Shown: positions 11,621 to 22,115, counted from the stretch's first letter. The stretch is 64,000 nucleotides of DNA from Ariolimax columbianus (GCA_036924085.1 JAVGWX010000018.1:20015464-20079463), one strand, 5' to 3'. A program made the numbers and translations. Notes: a model not told the origin generated them from the sequence alone.

Positions 11621-12145
11621 ATACATGTGCGTAGGGATGCATATACAAAAAGGACTGTATTTTATAGTTGTGAATGTACGTACTTAGATCGTTAGCAGAA
11701 CTTGCCTTTGTACGCTAGCTTCTATTCAACCATTCATATTTCTTGAGTTAAGATTTTCTATAAAACTGTATTCTCTTCTCGTACACACGCAATTGTACAA
11801 ATAAACACGCTTCGCCTTACATACTTTGAGTTCACCACGTTATGAAATATGGCAATGTTTCCTGTTTCGGTACACAGCTAAGTGCAAAATGATTTTTTTG
11901 GAATTCATCTCATATTTGCTAGCATTACCGTGTTTTATTCACACAGCTTAATCCAAACGTACAGAAAGAGGGTCTCAAACGCAGACCATGTTGAGGGCCG
12001 CATTAAGACAACGCCGATGGCGTATGCGGGCAAATAACGGTAATGGGAATTCTACGTAATGCTTTATTCCCTCCGTTATTATGTGTGAAATTGTTATACG
12101 TGTATTCAATTAGTTATGTCTGGCTTCATTTTATGTCACTTTGCA
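11621..12145. other. Intergenic, nothing recognised
   Basis: AT-rich sequence between the 80-bp array and the SINE-4 copy. Short open frames here have no recognisable motif. Confidence 0.5.
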
Positions 12146-12345
12146 TATGGGGACTTAGTGGTCTCGTTGTAAAGTGTCCGCCTCAGGTACCGGAAGTCGC
12201 GGGTTCAAATCACGGTGGAGTTATTTTTCACGTGGTAAAAATTTCCCTGATCTTTGGGTAGTGAGATCGGACTTCCTTTTTCAGTGTCGAGCACTTAAAC
12301 AATCTCTTGGCAGTTAGAAATCGAAAAAAAGAGTAGGCTAAAAAT
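12146..12345 (+). mobile_element. SINE-4 (tRNA-derived) copy
   Basis: Begins GGGGACTTAGTGGTCTCG (A-box region), then GCGGGTTCAAATCACGG (B box), TTTTTCACGTGG, and GGTAGTGAGATCGGACTTCC. The end is a tail region CTTGGCAGTTAGAAATCG with AGAGTAGGCT. The tail phrase recurs at 14945 and 52242 (+) and reversed at 43856, which gives the family boundaries. Confidence 0.8.
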
Positions 12346-12573
12346 TATAGTTAAAGATCTACTCAAATTATGTGTACCTTCCTTAGTAAGTCGCATGAAG
12401 TTTCAATTACCTACGGCTAACTGGCAACAGACGTCAACGTGCCTTTTTGAATACCAGGATTCCAAATATTCTAAGTTGATATTGACCTTTGAATACGTAC
12501 AAATTAAACCATTTAAAACGCTACATTATTACAGCAAGTTTTTAGTATTTTTGATGTCCATCAGGCAGATTGT

Positions 12574-12574
12574 A

Positions 12575-12605
<31 letters not shown>

Positions 12606-13798
12606 GCGAATGCCCACAATGAGTAGGTTACTTTTGTGTGCGCCATGAAAAGGACGTTAAGTGGTGGGTTATAGTAGCTTTCCTCACATCCCGAGCATGC
12701 TGATGAAGGTAGATCGGGGTCCTCCAGTCGGTTGTGCTATTCTTGACTTCATCTGCGTCTAACTCACTACTATGGAGATCACGTCGATCCCTCACCTCGC
12801 TAGCCAGGTTGCCCGGAAAACATTCCGTTTCCAGGGAAGCCGAGGTGAGGGCTTGTCCAGTATATTTTGCCTGACCCTGACTAACATGTCTGATCAGTAT
12901 ATTTTGCCTGACCCTGACTAACATGTCTGATCAGTATATTTTGCCTGACCCTGACTAACAAGTCTGATCAGTATATTTTGCCTGACCCTGACTAACATGT
13001 CTGATCAGTATATTTTGCCTGACCCTGACTAACAAGTCTGATCAGTATATTTTGCCTGACCCTGACTAACATGTCTGATCAGTATATTTTGCCTGACCCT
13101 GACTAACATGTCTGATCAGTATATTTTGCCTGACCCTGACTAACATGTATGATCAGTATATTTTGCCTGATCCTGACTAACATGTCTCATCAGTATATTT
13201 TGCCTGACCCTGACTAACATGTCTGATCAGTATATTTTGCCTGACCCTGACTAACATGTCTGATCAGTATATTTTGCCTGACCCTGACTAACATGTCTGA
13301 TCAGTATATTTTGCCTGACCCTGACTAACATGTCTGATCAGTATATTTTGCCTGACCCTGACTAACATGTCTAATCAGTATATTTTGCCTGACCCTGACT
13401 AACATGTCTAATCAGTATATTTTGCCTGACCCTGACTAACATGTCTGATCAGTATATTTTGCCTGACCCTGACTAACATGTCTGATCAGTACATTTTGCC
13501 TGACCCTGACTAACATGTCTGATCAGTATATTTTGCCTGACCCTGACTAACATGTCTGATCAGTATATTTTGCCTGACCCTAACTAACATGTCTGATCAG
13601 TATATTTTGCCTGACCCTGACTAACATGTCTGATCAGCATATTCTGCCTGACCAGACGTTAGTCTTCCTCCACGTTGTTGTTGTTTGCGAATGCCCATAA
13701 TGAGTAAGGTACTCTATTGTGCGCCCTGAAAAGGACGTTACTTGGTGGGTTGCAGTAGTTTTCCTCACATACTGAGCGTGCTGATGAAGGTGGTCCAG
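12574..13798 (-). mobile_element. SINE-2 tandem dimer with about 21 internal 37-bp repeats
   Basis: On the minus strand: a truncated SINE-2 body (13798-13690), an (AAC)n stretch (13672-13683), then a full unit. The full unit has GTCTGGTCAGG, about 21 near-identical copies of a 37-bp unit (13660-12870), the body with CAGCATGCTCGGGATG, and a final (AAC)n tail (12575-12603). The whole compound is bordered by the direct repeat GGCAGATTGT (12564-12573 and 13799-13808). One TSD around two units means they arrived together or one inserted exactly at the other's end. Sequence after the inner tail lacks a second TSD. Confidence 0.8.
12863..13650. repeat. 37-bp satellite inside SINE-2
   Basis: Some 21 head-to-tail copies of a unit containing GTCTGATCAGTATATTTTGC and CTGACCCTGACTAACAT. 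Units are almost identical, with single changes such as TAATCAG or ACAAG, implying recent amplification or homogenisation. The unit includes the palindromes ACATGT and CTGATCAG. Shorter arrays of the same unit are at 1610-1850 and 20628-20790. Confidence 0.95.
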
Positions 13799-13808
13799 GG
13801 CAGATTGT

Positions 13809-14019
13809 GGTAATCAATAATCAAAATATAGCAGCTGTCTGTGCAGCAGATGTTTTAATATACTGATTTACTTTCCGTGTCCTGACATAACGATTCGGTA
13901 GTGCTTGGGTGGCGAAAGGACTGGCCGACTAAAATATGACTTTCAGGGGACGCTGTGTTAATTACAAACTACTTGGAGGCTTCCTTTGTAGGTTGCCGTA
14001 GGTTGACGGAGTCCGTTTA
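13809..14019. other. Short intergenic segment
   Basis: Unremarkable sequence between the SINE-2 dimer and the next minisatellite; no feature is recognised. Confidence 0.4.
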
Positions 14020-14890
14020 GGTGACAAGGGTCCATAAAAACGATGAGTCGTAGAGTCTCAGACTGCAGGGTCCATAAACACGATGAGTCGTAGTCTCAGA
14101 CTGCAGGATCCATAAACACGATGAGTCGTAGAGTCTCAGACTTCAGGGTCCATAAACACGATGAGCCGTAGAGTCTCAGACTGCAGGATCCATGAACACG
14201 ATGAGTCGTAGAGTCTCAGACTGTAGGGTCCTATAACACAATGAGTCGTAGAGTCTCAGACTGTAGGGTTCATAAACACGATGAGTCGTAGAGTCTTAGT
14301 CTCATACTATAGGCTCCATGAACATGATGAGTCGTAGAGTCTTAGTCTCAGACTATAGGCTCCGTGAACACGATGAGTCGTAGAGTCTTAGTCTCATACT
14401 TTAGGCTCCATAAACACGATGGGTCGTAGAGTCTTAGTCTCAGACTATAGGCTCCATGAACACGATGAGTCGTAGAGTCTTAGTCTCATACTATAGGCTC
14501 CATGAACACGATGAGTCGTAGAGTCTTAGTCTCATACTATAGACTCCATGAACACGATGAGTCGTAGAGTCTTAGTCTCAGACTGCAGGATCAATGAACA
14601 CGATGAGTCGTAGAGTCTTAGTCTCATACTATAGGCTCCATGAACACGATGAGTCGTAGAGTCGTAGTCTCATACTATAGACTCCATGAACACGATGAGT
14701 CGTAGAGTCTTAGTCTCAGACTGCAGGATCAATGAACACGATGAGTCGTAGAGTCTTAGTCTCATACTATAGGCTCCATGAACACGATGAGTCGTAGAGT
14801 CGTAGTCTCATACTATAGACTCCATGAACACGATGAGTCGTAGAGTCTTAGTCTCAGACTGCAGGATCAATGAACACGATGAGTCGTAGA
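14020..14890. repeat. 40/46-bp minisatellite evolving into a 138-bp higher-order repeat
   Basis: Early units are 40 bp (CACGATGAGTCGTAGAGTCT plus TCAGACTGCAGG). From about 14290 a 6-bp insertion (CTTAGT-type) makes them 46 bp. From 14588 three 46-bp variants form a block that repeats exactly every 138 bp: GGATCAATGAACACG starts at 14588, 14726 and 14864. This records stepwise unequal exchange from left to right. Confidence 0.9.
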
Positions 14891-14924
14891 GTTGCAGCCA
14901 TTGTGTCATGTCTTGGTTGTTGCC

Positions 14925-15015
14925 TTTATATTGCGGAGTACCACGCACGTTAAAAATCCTTCGGCAGTTGGAAATCGAAACGAATAGGCTTAACGTTTGC
15001 TGCCCGGAATCATTC
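14925..15015 (+). mobile_element. SINE-4 tail fragment
   Basis: The phrase CACGCACGTTAAAAATCC, then TTCGGCAGTTGGAAATCG and ATAGGCTTAACG, matches the 3' region of the SINE-4 copy at 12146-12345. The tRNA-like head is absent, so this is a 5'-truncated or partly deleted copy. Confidence 0.55.
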
Positions 15016-15539
15016 ATATATTATGTTATGAATCTACCCAATTTATTACGGGATCCTCGCCGGTGCTGCGGAGTCCGTCCATTGTGCTGAGATTCTCCAA
15101 AAATATGGAGAAGAACAGAGCTCATGAGTTAAACCGAGTTAATTGACGTTGATACTTGGACTAAACGAACTAGCTATAATGTGGAGACATAACCTAGATG
15201 CAAGCTCTTATAGATGCACTAGGGGTTGTATCTGTGTCTGGATGTAGGAGACCTAGTATGGCTAGACAAATGTATTGAATAGCCCGATAGCTTTTATTGT
15301 ACTATGTTTGATCTGATTACAATATAAAATATTGATGTTGTTGTATTTTGTCTGGTTCTTCTTGTTGTTACGGCCCTGGCAACATCCGGGCTCTCACTCT
15401 TTGCCAAATGCCATGTAATGGTATCTGTTTGTTAAAGTGTTTGTTGTTTCTTGTTTCTTGTTTCTTGTTTAATACCAAACAAAGTGTTAAATTTATTTGG
15501 CTTCGGAGGAATAAGCATTTTCCTGTCATTGCTGAGCGT
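15016..15539. other. Intergenic, with a phrase shared with 18090-18165
   Basis: No gene is seen. The stretch 15370-15460 (GGGCTCTCACTCTTTGCC, then ATGCCATGTAATGGTATCTG and GTTTGTTGTTTCTTG) resembles 18092-18160, the sequence between two LINE-I copies. This may be another dispersed repeat family. Confidence 0.4.
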
Positions 15540-15895
15540 TGAGCCGTTGAGTGTTCAGCGTTGAGCCGTCGAGTGTTCAGCGTTGGGCGTTGAGTGTTCA
15601 GCGTTGAGCGTTGGGCGTTGAGTGTTCAGCGTTGTGCGTTGAGTGTTCAGCGTTGAGCGTTGAGTGTTCAGCGTTGAGCGTTGGGCGTTGAGTGTTTAGC
15701 GTTGTGCGTTGAGTGTTCAGCGTTGAGCGTTGGGCGCTGAGTGTTGAGCGTTGAGCGTTGAGTGTTCAGTGTTGAGCGTTGAGTGTTCAGCGTTGAGCGT
15801 TGGGCGCTGAGTGTTCAGCGTTGAGCGTTGAGTGTTCAGCGTTGAGCGTTGGGCGTTGAGTGTTCAGCGTTGTGCGTTGAGCGTTAAGCAATACG
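15540..15895. repeat. About 21-bp minisatellite (GCGTTGAGTGTTCA)
   Basis: Tandem words GCGTTGAGTGTTCA and GCGTTGGGCGTTGA alternate in an irregular pattern for about 350 bp, giving periods of 14, 21 and multiples of seven. No coding role is apparent. Confidence 0.9.
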
Positions 15896-16069
15896 CTTGA
15901 ACTTGCCTGACCAGACTTTAGTATCCTCTATCATCAACGGTTTCCTATGGGCATGTGCACAGCTGGAGTGGGCTGTAGTTGAATTCTGTTCTGGATTATC
16001 TAGTGGGATGGGCTCAGTTCTCCGCCGGATCCCTCCTTGTGAGTTGATTGATAAAATACGGTTGGTTGG

Positions 16070-18013
16070 TTGTTTGGTTGGTTGGTTTGTTGGTTGGATG
16101 GCTGGTTATTGATCCAGCGGCCGAGAAGTGAAGTTTGTGGGAGAATGTACAAGTGGATCAACCACTACCTCAAAAAAAGAACGGCCAGAGTCCAAGTACA
16201 AGGGCAGATGAGCAAAAAGGTGACACTCGAGCAGGGAGTACCCCAAGGCGGAGTACTGTCACCCACACTCTTCCTGGTGTATATAAACGACATTACAGAG
16301 AATATACCAGGAAGAGTCCATAGCTCAATGTTTGCAGACGATCTGGCTATGTGGACCTCTGAAAAGAATCTCACTCTAGCAAGAAATCGGATGCAGCAGG
16401 CCCTAACATCGCTGGAAGAGTGGGCGAACTCATGGCTGGTCAAAATAAACGAGGAGAAAACCACATGTACAATGTTCTCGCTTTCAATCAAACTCCAAAA
16501 CACCAAATTAAGTCTAAATGGCAAATTCCTGCAGCCAAACGACAACCCAAACTATCTGGGAGTCACATTTGATCGGCGCATGATATGGAAAAGTCAGATC
16601 GAGAGAAACCGAATGAGAGCCAGAGAAAGAATGGCAATCATGAGGAAACTTGCTGGCACAAGCTGCGGAGCAGACGAAAGTATACTAAAGAAACTGTACA
16701 CTGGAAGAGTGAGACCAGTTCTCGAGTATGGCATCGCGGCAAGGACAACAGCAGCAAAGGCGAACTTCGATAAAGTTAGCAAACATCAAAACCAAGCCAT
16801 GAGAGTTATAACAGGAGACATGAAGTCAACACCAATTGTAGAACTTGAAAAGATTACAAAACTGCAATCCATGACCGATAGACGAGACAGCAGAGCCCAG
16901 CTGCAGTCAGAGAAACTCCGAAGACTGACTGACCATCCAATGCACCAGAGCCTAAACAATTTGGGAAATGGGAAACTAAAGCGGAGAAACTTTGCAAAAA
17001 TTGCCAAAGCAAAAATGCACGAAGATCCCATACACGCACTAACAACACCAAAGCCCATCACTACTGTACGAAAACCTACCTGGAGGCAGGATATATTTCC
17101 AGAGGTGGTAGAAAATATACCAGGTATTGGAAACAAATACTGCCAGACTGAAAAAGAAAGGAGAGATACTACCCTAAGCTTTATATCGAAAAACTACCCA
17201 AGCATGGACTGGACCCATGCATTCACCGACGGTTCTGTAACAAACACTACACAGAACGGAGGGGCAGGAGCATTCTTGAACCTACCAAATGGCAGACAAA
17301 TAACACTGTCATTCGCTACTGGTAAGTTCACAAGCAATTTCAGAGCGGAGGCAGAGGCACTGAGGGTGGCAGTGGAAAAAATGGTGACACATAAAGAAAA
17401 TGAAAGCCATACAGTCCTGCTTACAGATGCTCTGGCCGTAGTCACAGCGCTAAAAAGCCAGAAAAACACTGAGCTTAATGACTTAAGAGCAGTCCTCTGT
17501 CAACTATGCCAGCAGTCCGCACCAAAAATGGTAGTGGTACAGTGGGTCCCATCACACTGCAACATCCAAGGCAACGAGGAGGCAGACAGACTGGCAAAAG
17601 AAGGTGCAAGACTACCACAAACAGATACTAGTATGACGTACGAAGATTCAAAACGGATTATTAAAGCCAGATACATGACCAAATGGGAAACTGAACATAC
17701 CGGCTACACCAAAAACGATGCCTATTACCAGTTGAACAGAAAAGAGCAGGTCGTTGTCTTCAGACTTCGCACTGGCCACAATAGACTGAGGTACCACCTA
17801 TTCAACAAATTGAATATAGGTGGTACCGACGAATGCCCGTGTGGTACCGGGAAAATGACCGCTGAGCATCTGCTGCAAAACTGCCCGACATACGAGAATC
17901 AGAGAGAGCAGATGTGGCCATCACCAGTGGAACCACAAGACAAGCTCTATGGCAGTGTCGACAGTCTCAGGATGACCGCCGCTTTTTTCGAAAAAATAAT
18001 GGTGACTGTCTGA
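16070..18013 (+). CDS. Truncated LINE RT-RNase H polyprotein (I-group-like)
   Basis: A 647-codon open frame without internal stops. The first 16 or so residues come from flanking microsatellite, not from the element, so the apparent start is accidental. Residues 56-65 are GVPQGGVLSP and 88-91 FADD, the RT motif B and catalytic C regions; motifs upstream of these and the endonuclease are missing. A thumb region follows (NYLGVTFDRRM). RNase H acidic residues are visible as D387 (TDGS), E427 (RAEAEAL), D453 (TDAL) and D506 (NEEAD), with H496. A CCHC-like knuckle has C589, C591, H600 and C605. RT plus C-terminal RNase H is the layout of I-group elements; the clade is an inference. The protein would be incomplete and is not expected to mobilise itself. 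Confidence 0.85.
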   Translation: MFGWLVCWLDGWLLIQRPRSEVCGRMYKWINHYLKKRTARVQVQGQMSKKVTLEQGVPQGGVLSPTLFLVYINDITENIPGRVHSSMFADDLAMWTSEKNLTLARNRMQQALTSLEEWANSWLVKINEEKTTCTMFSLSIKLQNTKLSLNGKFLQPNDNPNYLGVTFDRRMIWKSQIERNRMRARERMAIMRKLAGTSCGADESILKKLYTGRVRPVLEYGIAARTTAAKANFDKVSKHQNQAMRVITGDMKSTPIVELEKITKLQSMTDRRDSRAQLQSEKLRRLTDHPMHQSLNNLGNGKLKRRNFAKIAKAKMHEDPIHALTTPKPITTVRKPTWRQDIFPEVVENIPGIGNKYCQTEKERRDTTLSFISKNYPSMDWTHAFTDGSVTNTTQNGGAGAFLNLPNGRQITLSFATGKFTSNFRAEAEALRVAVEKMVTHKENESHTVLLTDALAVVTALKSQKNTELNDLRAVLCQLCQQSAPKMVVVQWVPSHCNIQGNEEADRLAKEGARLPQTDTSMTYEDSKRIIKARYMTKWETEHTGYTKNDAYYQLNRKEQVVVFRLRTGHNRLRYHLFNKLNIGGTDECPCGTGKMTAEHLLQNCPTYENQREQMWPSPVEPQDKLYGSVDSLRMTAAFFEKIMVTV

Positions 18014-18078
18014 CTGCGTACGATGAAGAAGAAGAAGAAGAAGAAGAAGAAGAAGAAGAAGAAGAAGAAGAAGAAGAA
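16120..18078 (+). mobile_element. LINE-I copy 1: 5'-truncated, (GAA)n tail, 9-bp TSD
   Basis: A 1,959-bp insertion bordered by the exact direct repeat GATCCAGCG (16111-16119 and 18079-18087). It starts inside the RT domain and ends, after the stop codon at about 18011, with CTGACTGCGTACGATGAAG and a GAA tail of about 55 bp. It is therefore a classic 5'-truncated product of target-primed reverse transcription. The left flank is a GTTG microsatellite (16059-16105). Confidence 0.93.
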
Positions 18079-18107
18079 GATCCAGCGACGTATGGGCTCC
18101 TGCCCTT

Positions 18108-19247
18108 TTGCCCAATACCATATCGTGGTATCTGCAAGTGTTTGTAAGCTGTTGTTTAGTTCCATACAAGCCAACGTCAATTGTAGAACTTGAAATGATT
18201 ACAAATCTGCAATCCATGACCGACAGAAGAGACTGCAGAGCCCAGCAGCAAGCAGAGAAACTAAGAAGACTGACAGACCATCCACTACATCAGAGGCTAA
18301 ATAGATTTGGAAAAGGGAAACTAAAGCGGAGAAACTTTGCAGAAATAGCCAAAGCAAAGATGAGCGAAGACCCTATGAACACCATAACAACACCAAAGCC
18401 AATCCCTACTGTACACAAACCCACATGGAAGCAGCATATCATTCCGGAGATGGTAGAAAATATACCAGGTATTGGAAACAAGAACAGCCAGACTGAAAAA
18501 GAAAGAAGAGACATAACCCTGAGGTACGTAGCGGAAAACTACCCAAGCATGGACTGGACCCATGCATACACAGACGATTCTGTAACAAACACAACACAGA
18601 ATGGAGGGGCAGGGGTATTCCTGAGCCTAACAAATGGTAGAAAAATAACACTGTCAGTGGCAACTGGAAAATTCTCAAGCAATTTCAGAGCGGAGGCAGA
18701 GGCACTGGAGGCTGCAGTAAAAGTAATGCTCACATGCGAAAGCAGTGAAAGCCAGAGAGTCCTGTTTACAGATGCCCTGGCCGTAGTCACAGCACTAACA
18801 AGCCAGAAAAATACTGAACTTAATGATTTAAGAGCAGTACTCTATCAACTGTGCCAGAAGTCCGCACCAAAAAGAGTAGTGGTACAGTGGGTTCCATTCC
18901 ACTGCAACATACAAGGCAACGAGGAGGCAGACAGATTGGCAAAAGAAGGTGCAAGACTACCACAACCAGATTCTAGTGTGAGCTACGAAGAGTCCAAAAG
19001 GTTTATTAGGGCCAGATACATGGCCAAATGGGAAACAGAACATTCTGGCTACACAAAAAATGATGCCTACTACCAGCTGAACAGAAGAGAGCAGGTCGTG
19101 GACTTCAGACTCCGCACAGGCCACAACAGACTGAGGTACCCTCTATTCAATAAACTGAAGATAGGTGGCACTGACGAATGCACTTGTGGTACAGGTAAAA
19201 TGACCGCTGAACATCTGCTGCAAAATAGCCCGACATACGAGGACTAG
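18108..19247 (+). pseudogene. LINE-I RNase H remnant
   Basis: A 379-codon frame; the first 20 or so codons are flanking sequence. It covers the linker and RNase H: TDDSV, RAEAEAL, FTDAL and NEEADRLAKEG are visible, keeping the acidic residues. It departs from copy 1 in that PSHCN reads PFHCN and TDGS reads TDDS. The frame ends early at a TAG (19245-19247) shortly after the EHLLQNS block, where copy 1 has the last Cys of the knuckle; sequence homologous to copy 1 continues to the tail. This is a distinct, older or divergent lineage of the same family. Confidence 0.8.
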
Positions 19248-19385
19248 AGAAAGCACATGTGGCCATCAACAGTGGCAACACTAGACAAGCTCTATGACAG
19301 TGTCGACAGCCTCAGGATGACTGCTGCTTTCTTCGAACAAAATCAAGTTGACGTCTGACAGCGTACGAAGAAAAAGAAGAAGTTA
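18169..19385 (+). mobile_element. LINE-I copy 2: 5'-truncated, 11-bp TSD
   Basis: Bordered by the exact direct repeat AGTTCCATACA (18158-18168 and 19386-19396). It begins downstream of the RT core and ends GACAGCGTACGAAGAAAAAG with an AAG tail. It lies only 90 bp downstream of copy 1, inside what was originally continuous host sequence, so two related elements landed independently in about 100 bp. Confidence 0.92.
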
Positions 19386-19499
19386 AGTTCCATACAGTGT
19401 TCCTGACACTGGCAAGCGTTGGGTATTCAAGATGATTTTTAACAAGATAAAATTGCAAGGATATCTTATTAAGCTATTGAAGGGTGTCTTTTTTTTGGG

Positions 19500-19830
19500 T
19501 GGTTAAATATGTTTTAATTTAGTCTTCGAAGACTCCAATGGCTGGGACACACTCAGAGGATGGACGATGGCAGAATGCCAAAGGATCTTCTCTATGGAGA
19601 ATTTCAGTTGCGGGAAAGTCTCGAGGTCAGCTACGAAATCGATACTAGGATGTGTGCAGGCGGGATATGAATGATGCGGGATTGATTTGGAATCATGGGA
19701 ACAGGACGCCGTGGATCGTGTTACATGGAAGGCAGGATTAATCATGGAAAAAGATACTGATTGCGGATAAGCTAAAGGTTCAGTGTTTAAAAAGACACGC
19801 AACATCATGCGATGTCGCAAACAGTCCTGA
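19500..19830 (+). mobile_element. Decayed LINE 3' coding end (RTE-like)
   Basis: Conceptual translation from about 19528 gives LRWLGHTQRMDDGRMPKDLL, then YGEFQLRESRGQL and DVCRRDMNDAG. This is the conserved C-terminal block of a group of RTE-like RTs (...GH..RM.D.R.PK..LYGEL...). The frame breaks with in-frame stops. A minus-strand relative lies at 51540-51770. The exact clade is not resolved. Confidence 0.65.
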
Positions 19831-20039
19831 TTTTCCTAGGCATACACTGTGAAATTCACTTTTCTGCTCGGAATGGTCTTACAAGTCGCATTCGTAATCA
19901 TCATAGACTATAGTTGCAACCCTCTTTCCAAAGCACATTTTACTATCGTCTGACAAGACGGAAAGATCCAATGAATGGCAATAGATGTTTTAATAAACAT
20001 AATTAATACATGTATGGGTCGATCCGTCGACATATTGAA

Positions 20040-20594
20040 ATGCCCTTTAAGGAAAAGGCACCCTGGCTTCTCTTCTGTTAAATCTTACCAAGAAGCTACA
20101 CACGGACACTAGCGTCAGATTTCGACTGGAGGGTTTTCTCTCAGACATATTCCTCTCGACTTTGGGTGTAAGAAAGGGACGTGTTCTTGCCCACGACTTA
20201 TTTTGACGCACCGTCAACTGAACTTTTATCCGCCTCGGCGCGTACCAAAAGCATATCGCTATCGACCAATAAATCATCGGCAATCTCGCTTACGTGAACG
20301 GCACTGTTCTGTTCGGCAATGACAAATCTGCGCGACAGGGTTCTCTGGAAATCCTAGACAGCGAAACGCGCTTTCTCAGCCTGTCTATATTCTGGCCCAA
20401 AACCCAAGTTCAGAACCGCTTTTCCAAAACAGAACTCTAGGGTTTTGAAAGTCTAGGCCACACGGAGGAGGGCACTAAAGAATTCACCTATCTCGGCACA
20501 ACGATCTCATCTCATGGACGCAACATCCCGAGATTTAAAGGCGGATCGGACTAGCCGCATTTGCTATGCACGACCTCCGACGTGTATGGAGAGA
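20040..20594 (+). mobile_element. Decayed non-LTR reverse transcriptase fragment
   Basis: Scattered RT-like phrases in shifting frames: FRLEGFLSDIFLSTLGVRKG resembles the GVRQG (motif B) region, and EFTYLGTTISSHGRNI near 20480-20530 resembles the (F)xYLGS block before the thumb. The YADD-type motif is not readable in frame. The fragment is broken and ends where the SINE-2 copy begins. Confidence 0.55.
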
Positions 20595-20955
20595 TAAGGA
20601 AGACTATAGTCTGGTCAGGTATACCAAACTGATCAGACATATTAGTCAGGGTCAGGCACAACATACTGATCAGACATATTAGTCAGGGTCAGGCACAACA
20701 TACTGATCAGACATATTAGTCAGGGTCAGGCACAGCATACTGATCAGATATATTAGTCAAGGTCAGTCAAAATATTCTGACCAAGACGTTCACCTCGGCT
20801 TCCCAGTAGCTCTTCCCGGAAACGGCTGTTTCGTCCACCTTCATCGGCACGCTCGGAATGTTAGGAAAGTTACGACAACTCACCACTGAACGATCTTTTT
20901 ATGGCGTACAAAATAGAAACCCAACTCATTGTGGGAATTCAACAAGGAACATCTT
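20595..20955 (+). mobile_element. SINE-2 copy with four 37-bp units
   Basis: Starts AAGGAAGACTATAGTCTGG, then four 37-bp units (ACTGATCAGACATATTAGTC core) at 20628-20790, then CTTCACCTCGGC-like body blocks and CCACCTTCATCGGCACGC. It ends in CTCATTGTGGGAATTCAACA with a minimal CAA tail. An open frame starting at 20901 overlaps the 3' end and runs on beyond it; it has no recognisable domain. Confidence 0.75.
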
Positions 20956-21149
20956 GCTTTGAACAAAAAACTCTTGCTTGGTCCCAGTTCCACATTACGG
21001 CTCCTAAACCTGGTCATCCCTCAAACATGCCAAAACAAGAGGCATTCAACGTGCCTAACCAGGGGCGTGTCATGGGCATTATATGGTATGACTACACCCA
21101 CGGCGTAGAGGTTTCTATTAAAACAGGCCTTCACCTAATCTCGGAAAAA

Positions 21150-21260
21150 CCTGAACCGCCACCGAGTTTTGCTGTTTAGTCATGTCATAAGGCTGGACCG
21201 CCGCCGAGTTTTGTTGTTTAGTCTTGTCATACGGCTGGACCGCCGCCGAGTTTTAGGCCC
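21150..21260. repeat. 42-bp tandem repeat, about 2.4 copies
   Basis: Units contain CCGCCGAGTTTTGTTGTTTA and GTCATACGGCTGGA with few differences. It is short and not associated with any recognised element. Confidence 0.8.
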
Positions 21261-21324
21261 TCATACCTAGTAAGCCGCAAGAAGTTTAAAAAATAACTAC
21301 TACAGATAGCTGATAGCCTTCGGC

Positions 21325-21690
21325 TACGCTGAGCAGCGCATGAGCTGCAGTGGTCAGCGACTCATAGCTGACTGCTAGCGTCAGGGCCAGCAAACTAGAG
21401 CTGCCAAGACCCTTCTACACTTCGACGTGGTGATCCTGGATAACAGGCTGCAGCAGGGCAGACTGGCTAAGGAGAAGGGATCGAAAAGGGAATGCTAACC
21501 CGGTACTAAAAAAATGCTTGCTGAAGTCGGATGTGTTGGACCGAAAGGTGCAAATATCGCAGTCAAGCCTCAAACTACGACACAACGCATTCCGTTCTCT
21601 GGACTACATTCTGCTACTTAAGCTCTTTCAGGGTTTGGTAGTGGGAGATTGAGAACGAACGAAGCCAAGCCAAGCCAAACCAATGCACGA
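21325..21690 (+). mobile_element. SINE-1 copy, (CCAAG)n tail
   Basis: Runs from GCTGAGCAGCGCATGAGC through GCAGTGGTCAGCGACTCATA, GTCGGATGTGTTGGACCG and TTTCAGGGTTTGGTAGTGGG to CGAACGAAGCCAAGCCAAGC. It is nearly full length compared with the TSD-defined copy at 39378-39740. No clear TSD was found. Confidence 0.88.
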
Positions 21691-21904
21691 AATTCAATCA
21701 AATGTGAAATTTACCTTCTGTGAACCAGTTGAGCGACAAGCAACTCCATAATTGGCTTTTTTCAGCTGGGAGGAGCCACATGCCACACCTCAAATGTCAG
21801 CATGGGTGAAATTGCGTCCTTCTTTGAAGATCGTGCAAGGGGCTTTGGCTACCGAGGTCTTCTGACCTTACCCATCCTGATTCCTTCCTACTGGAATGCT
21901 GAAA

Positions 21905-22115
21905 GGAAAAAGTGTTTCGCAACAAGCCAAGAAATCTTGTGAAACTACAAGAAAACATATGGGATGAAATTGAGTCAGCGACTCCTGATGTGTTGACGAA
22001 TACCTTCCGTAACAAGGGAGTCGTGTGCAGGCATTCCTTGATGCTAGTGGCGACCACTTACAACATCTGCTTTTACCTCATAATGTTTGTCAAGCACAAA
22101 GATTTGTTAATGTCA
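21905..22115 (+). pseudogene. Possible Tc1/mariner-type transposase C-terminal remnant
   Basis: A 68-codon frame includes NKPRNLVKLQENIWDEIESA, then TPDVLTNTFRNKGVVCRHSL. The pattern of a KP..L..L...I..EI..I.P..L...F.N...RC...I block is seen at the C terminus of many Tc1/mariner superfamily transposases. No DDE residues or inverted terminal repeats were identified, so this is a tentative call. Confidence 0.35.

Noticed and set aside
11073..11648. Tyr/Cys/Thr-rich minus-strand frames resembling a repeat protein
   Set aside because: Several staggered frames across the 20/80-bp minisatellite, none with start context or conserved ends.
12574..13798. Helitron-type element carrying a satellite
   Set aside because: Satellites inside Helitrons are common in molluscs, but SINE-2 copies have 10-12-bp TSDs and an (AAC)n tail, which fit retroposition rather than rolling-circle insertion.
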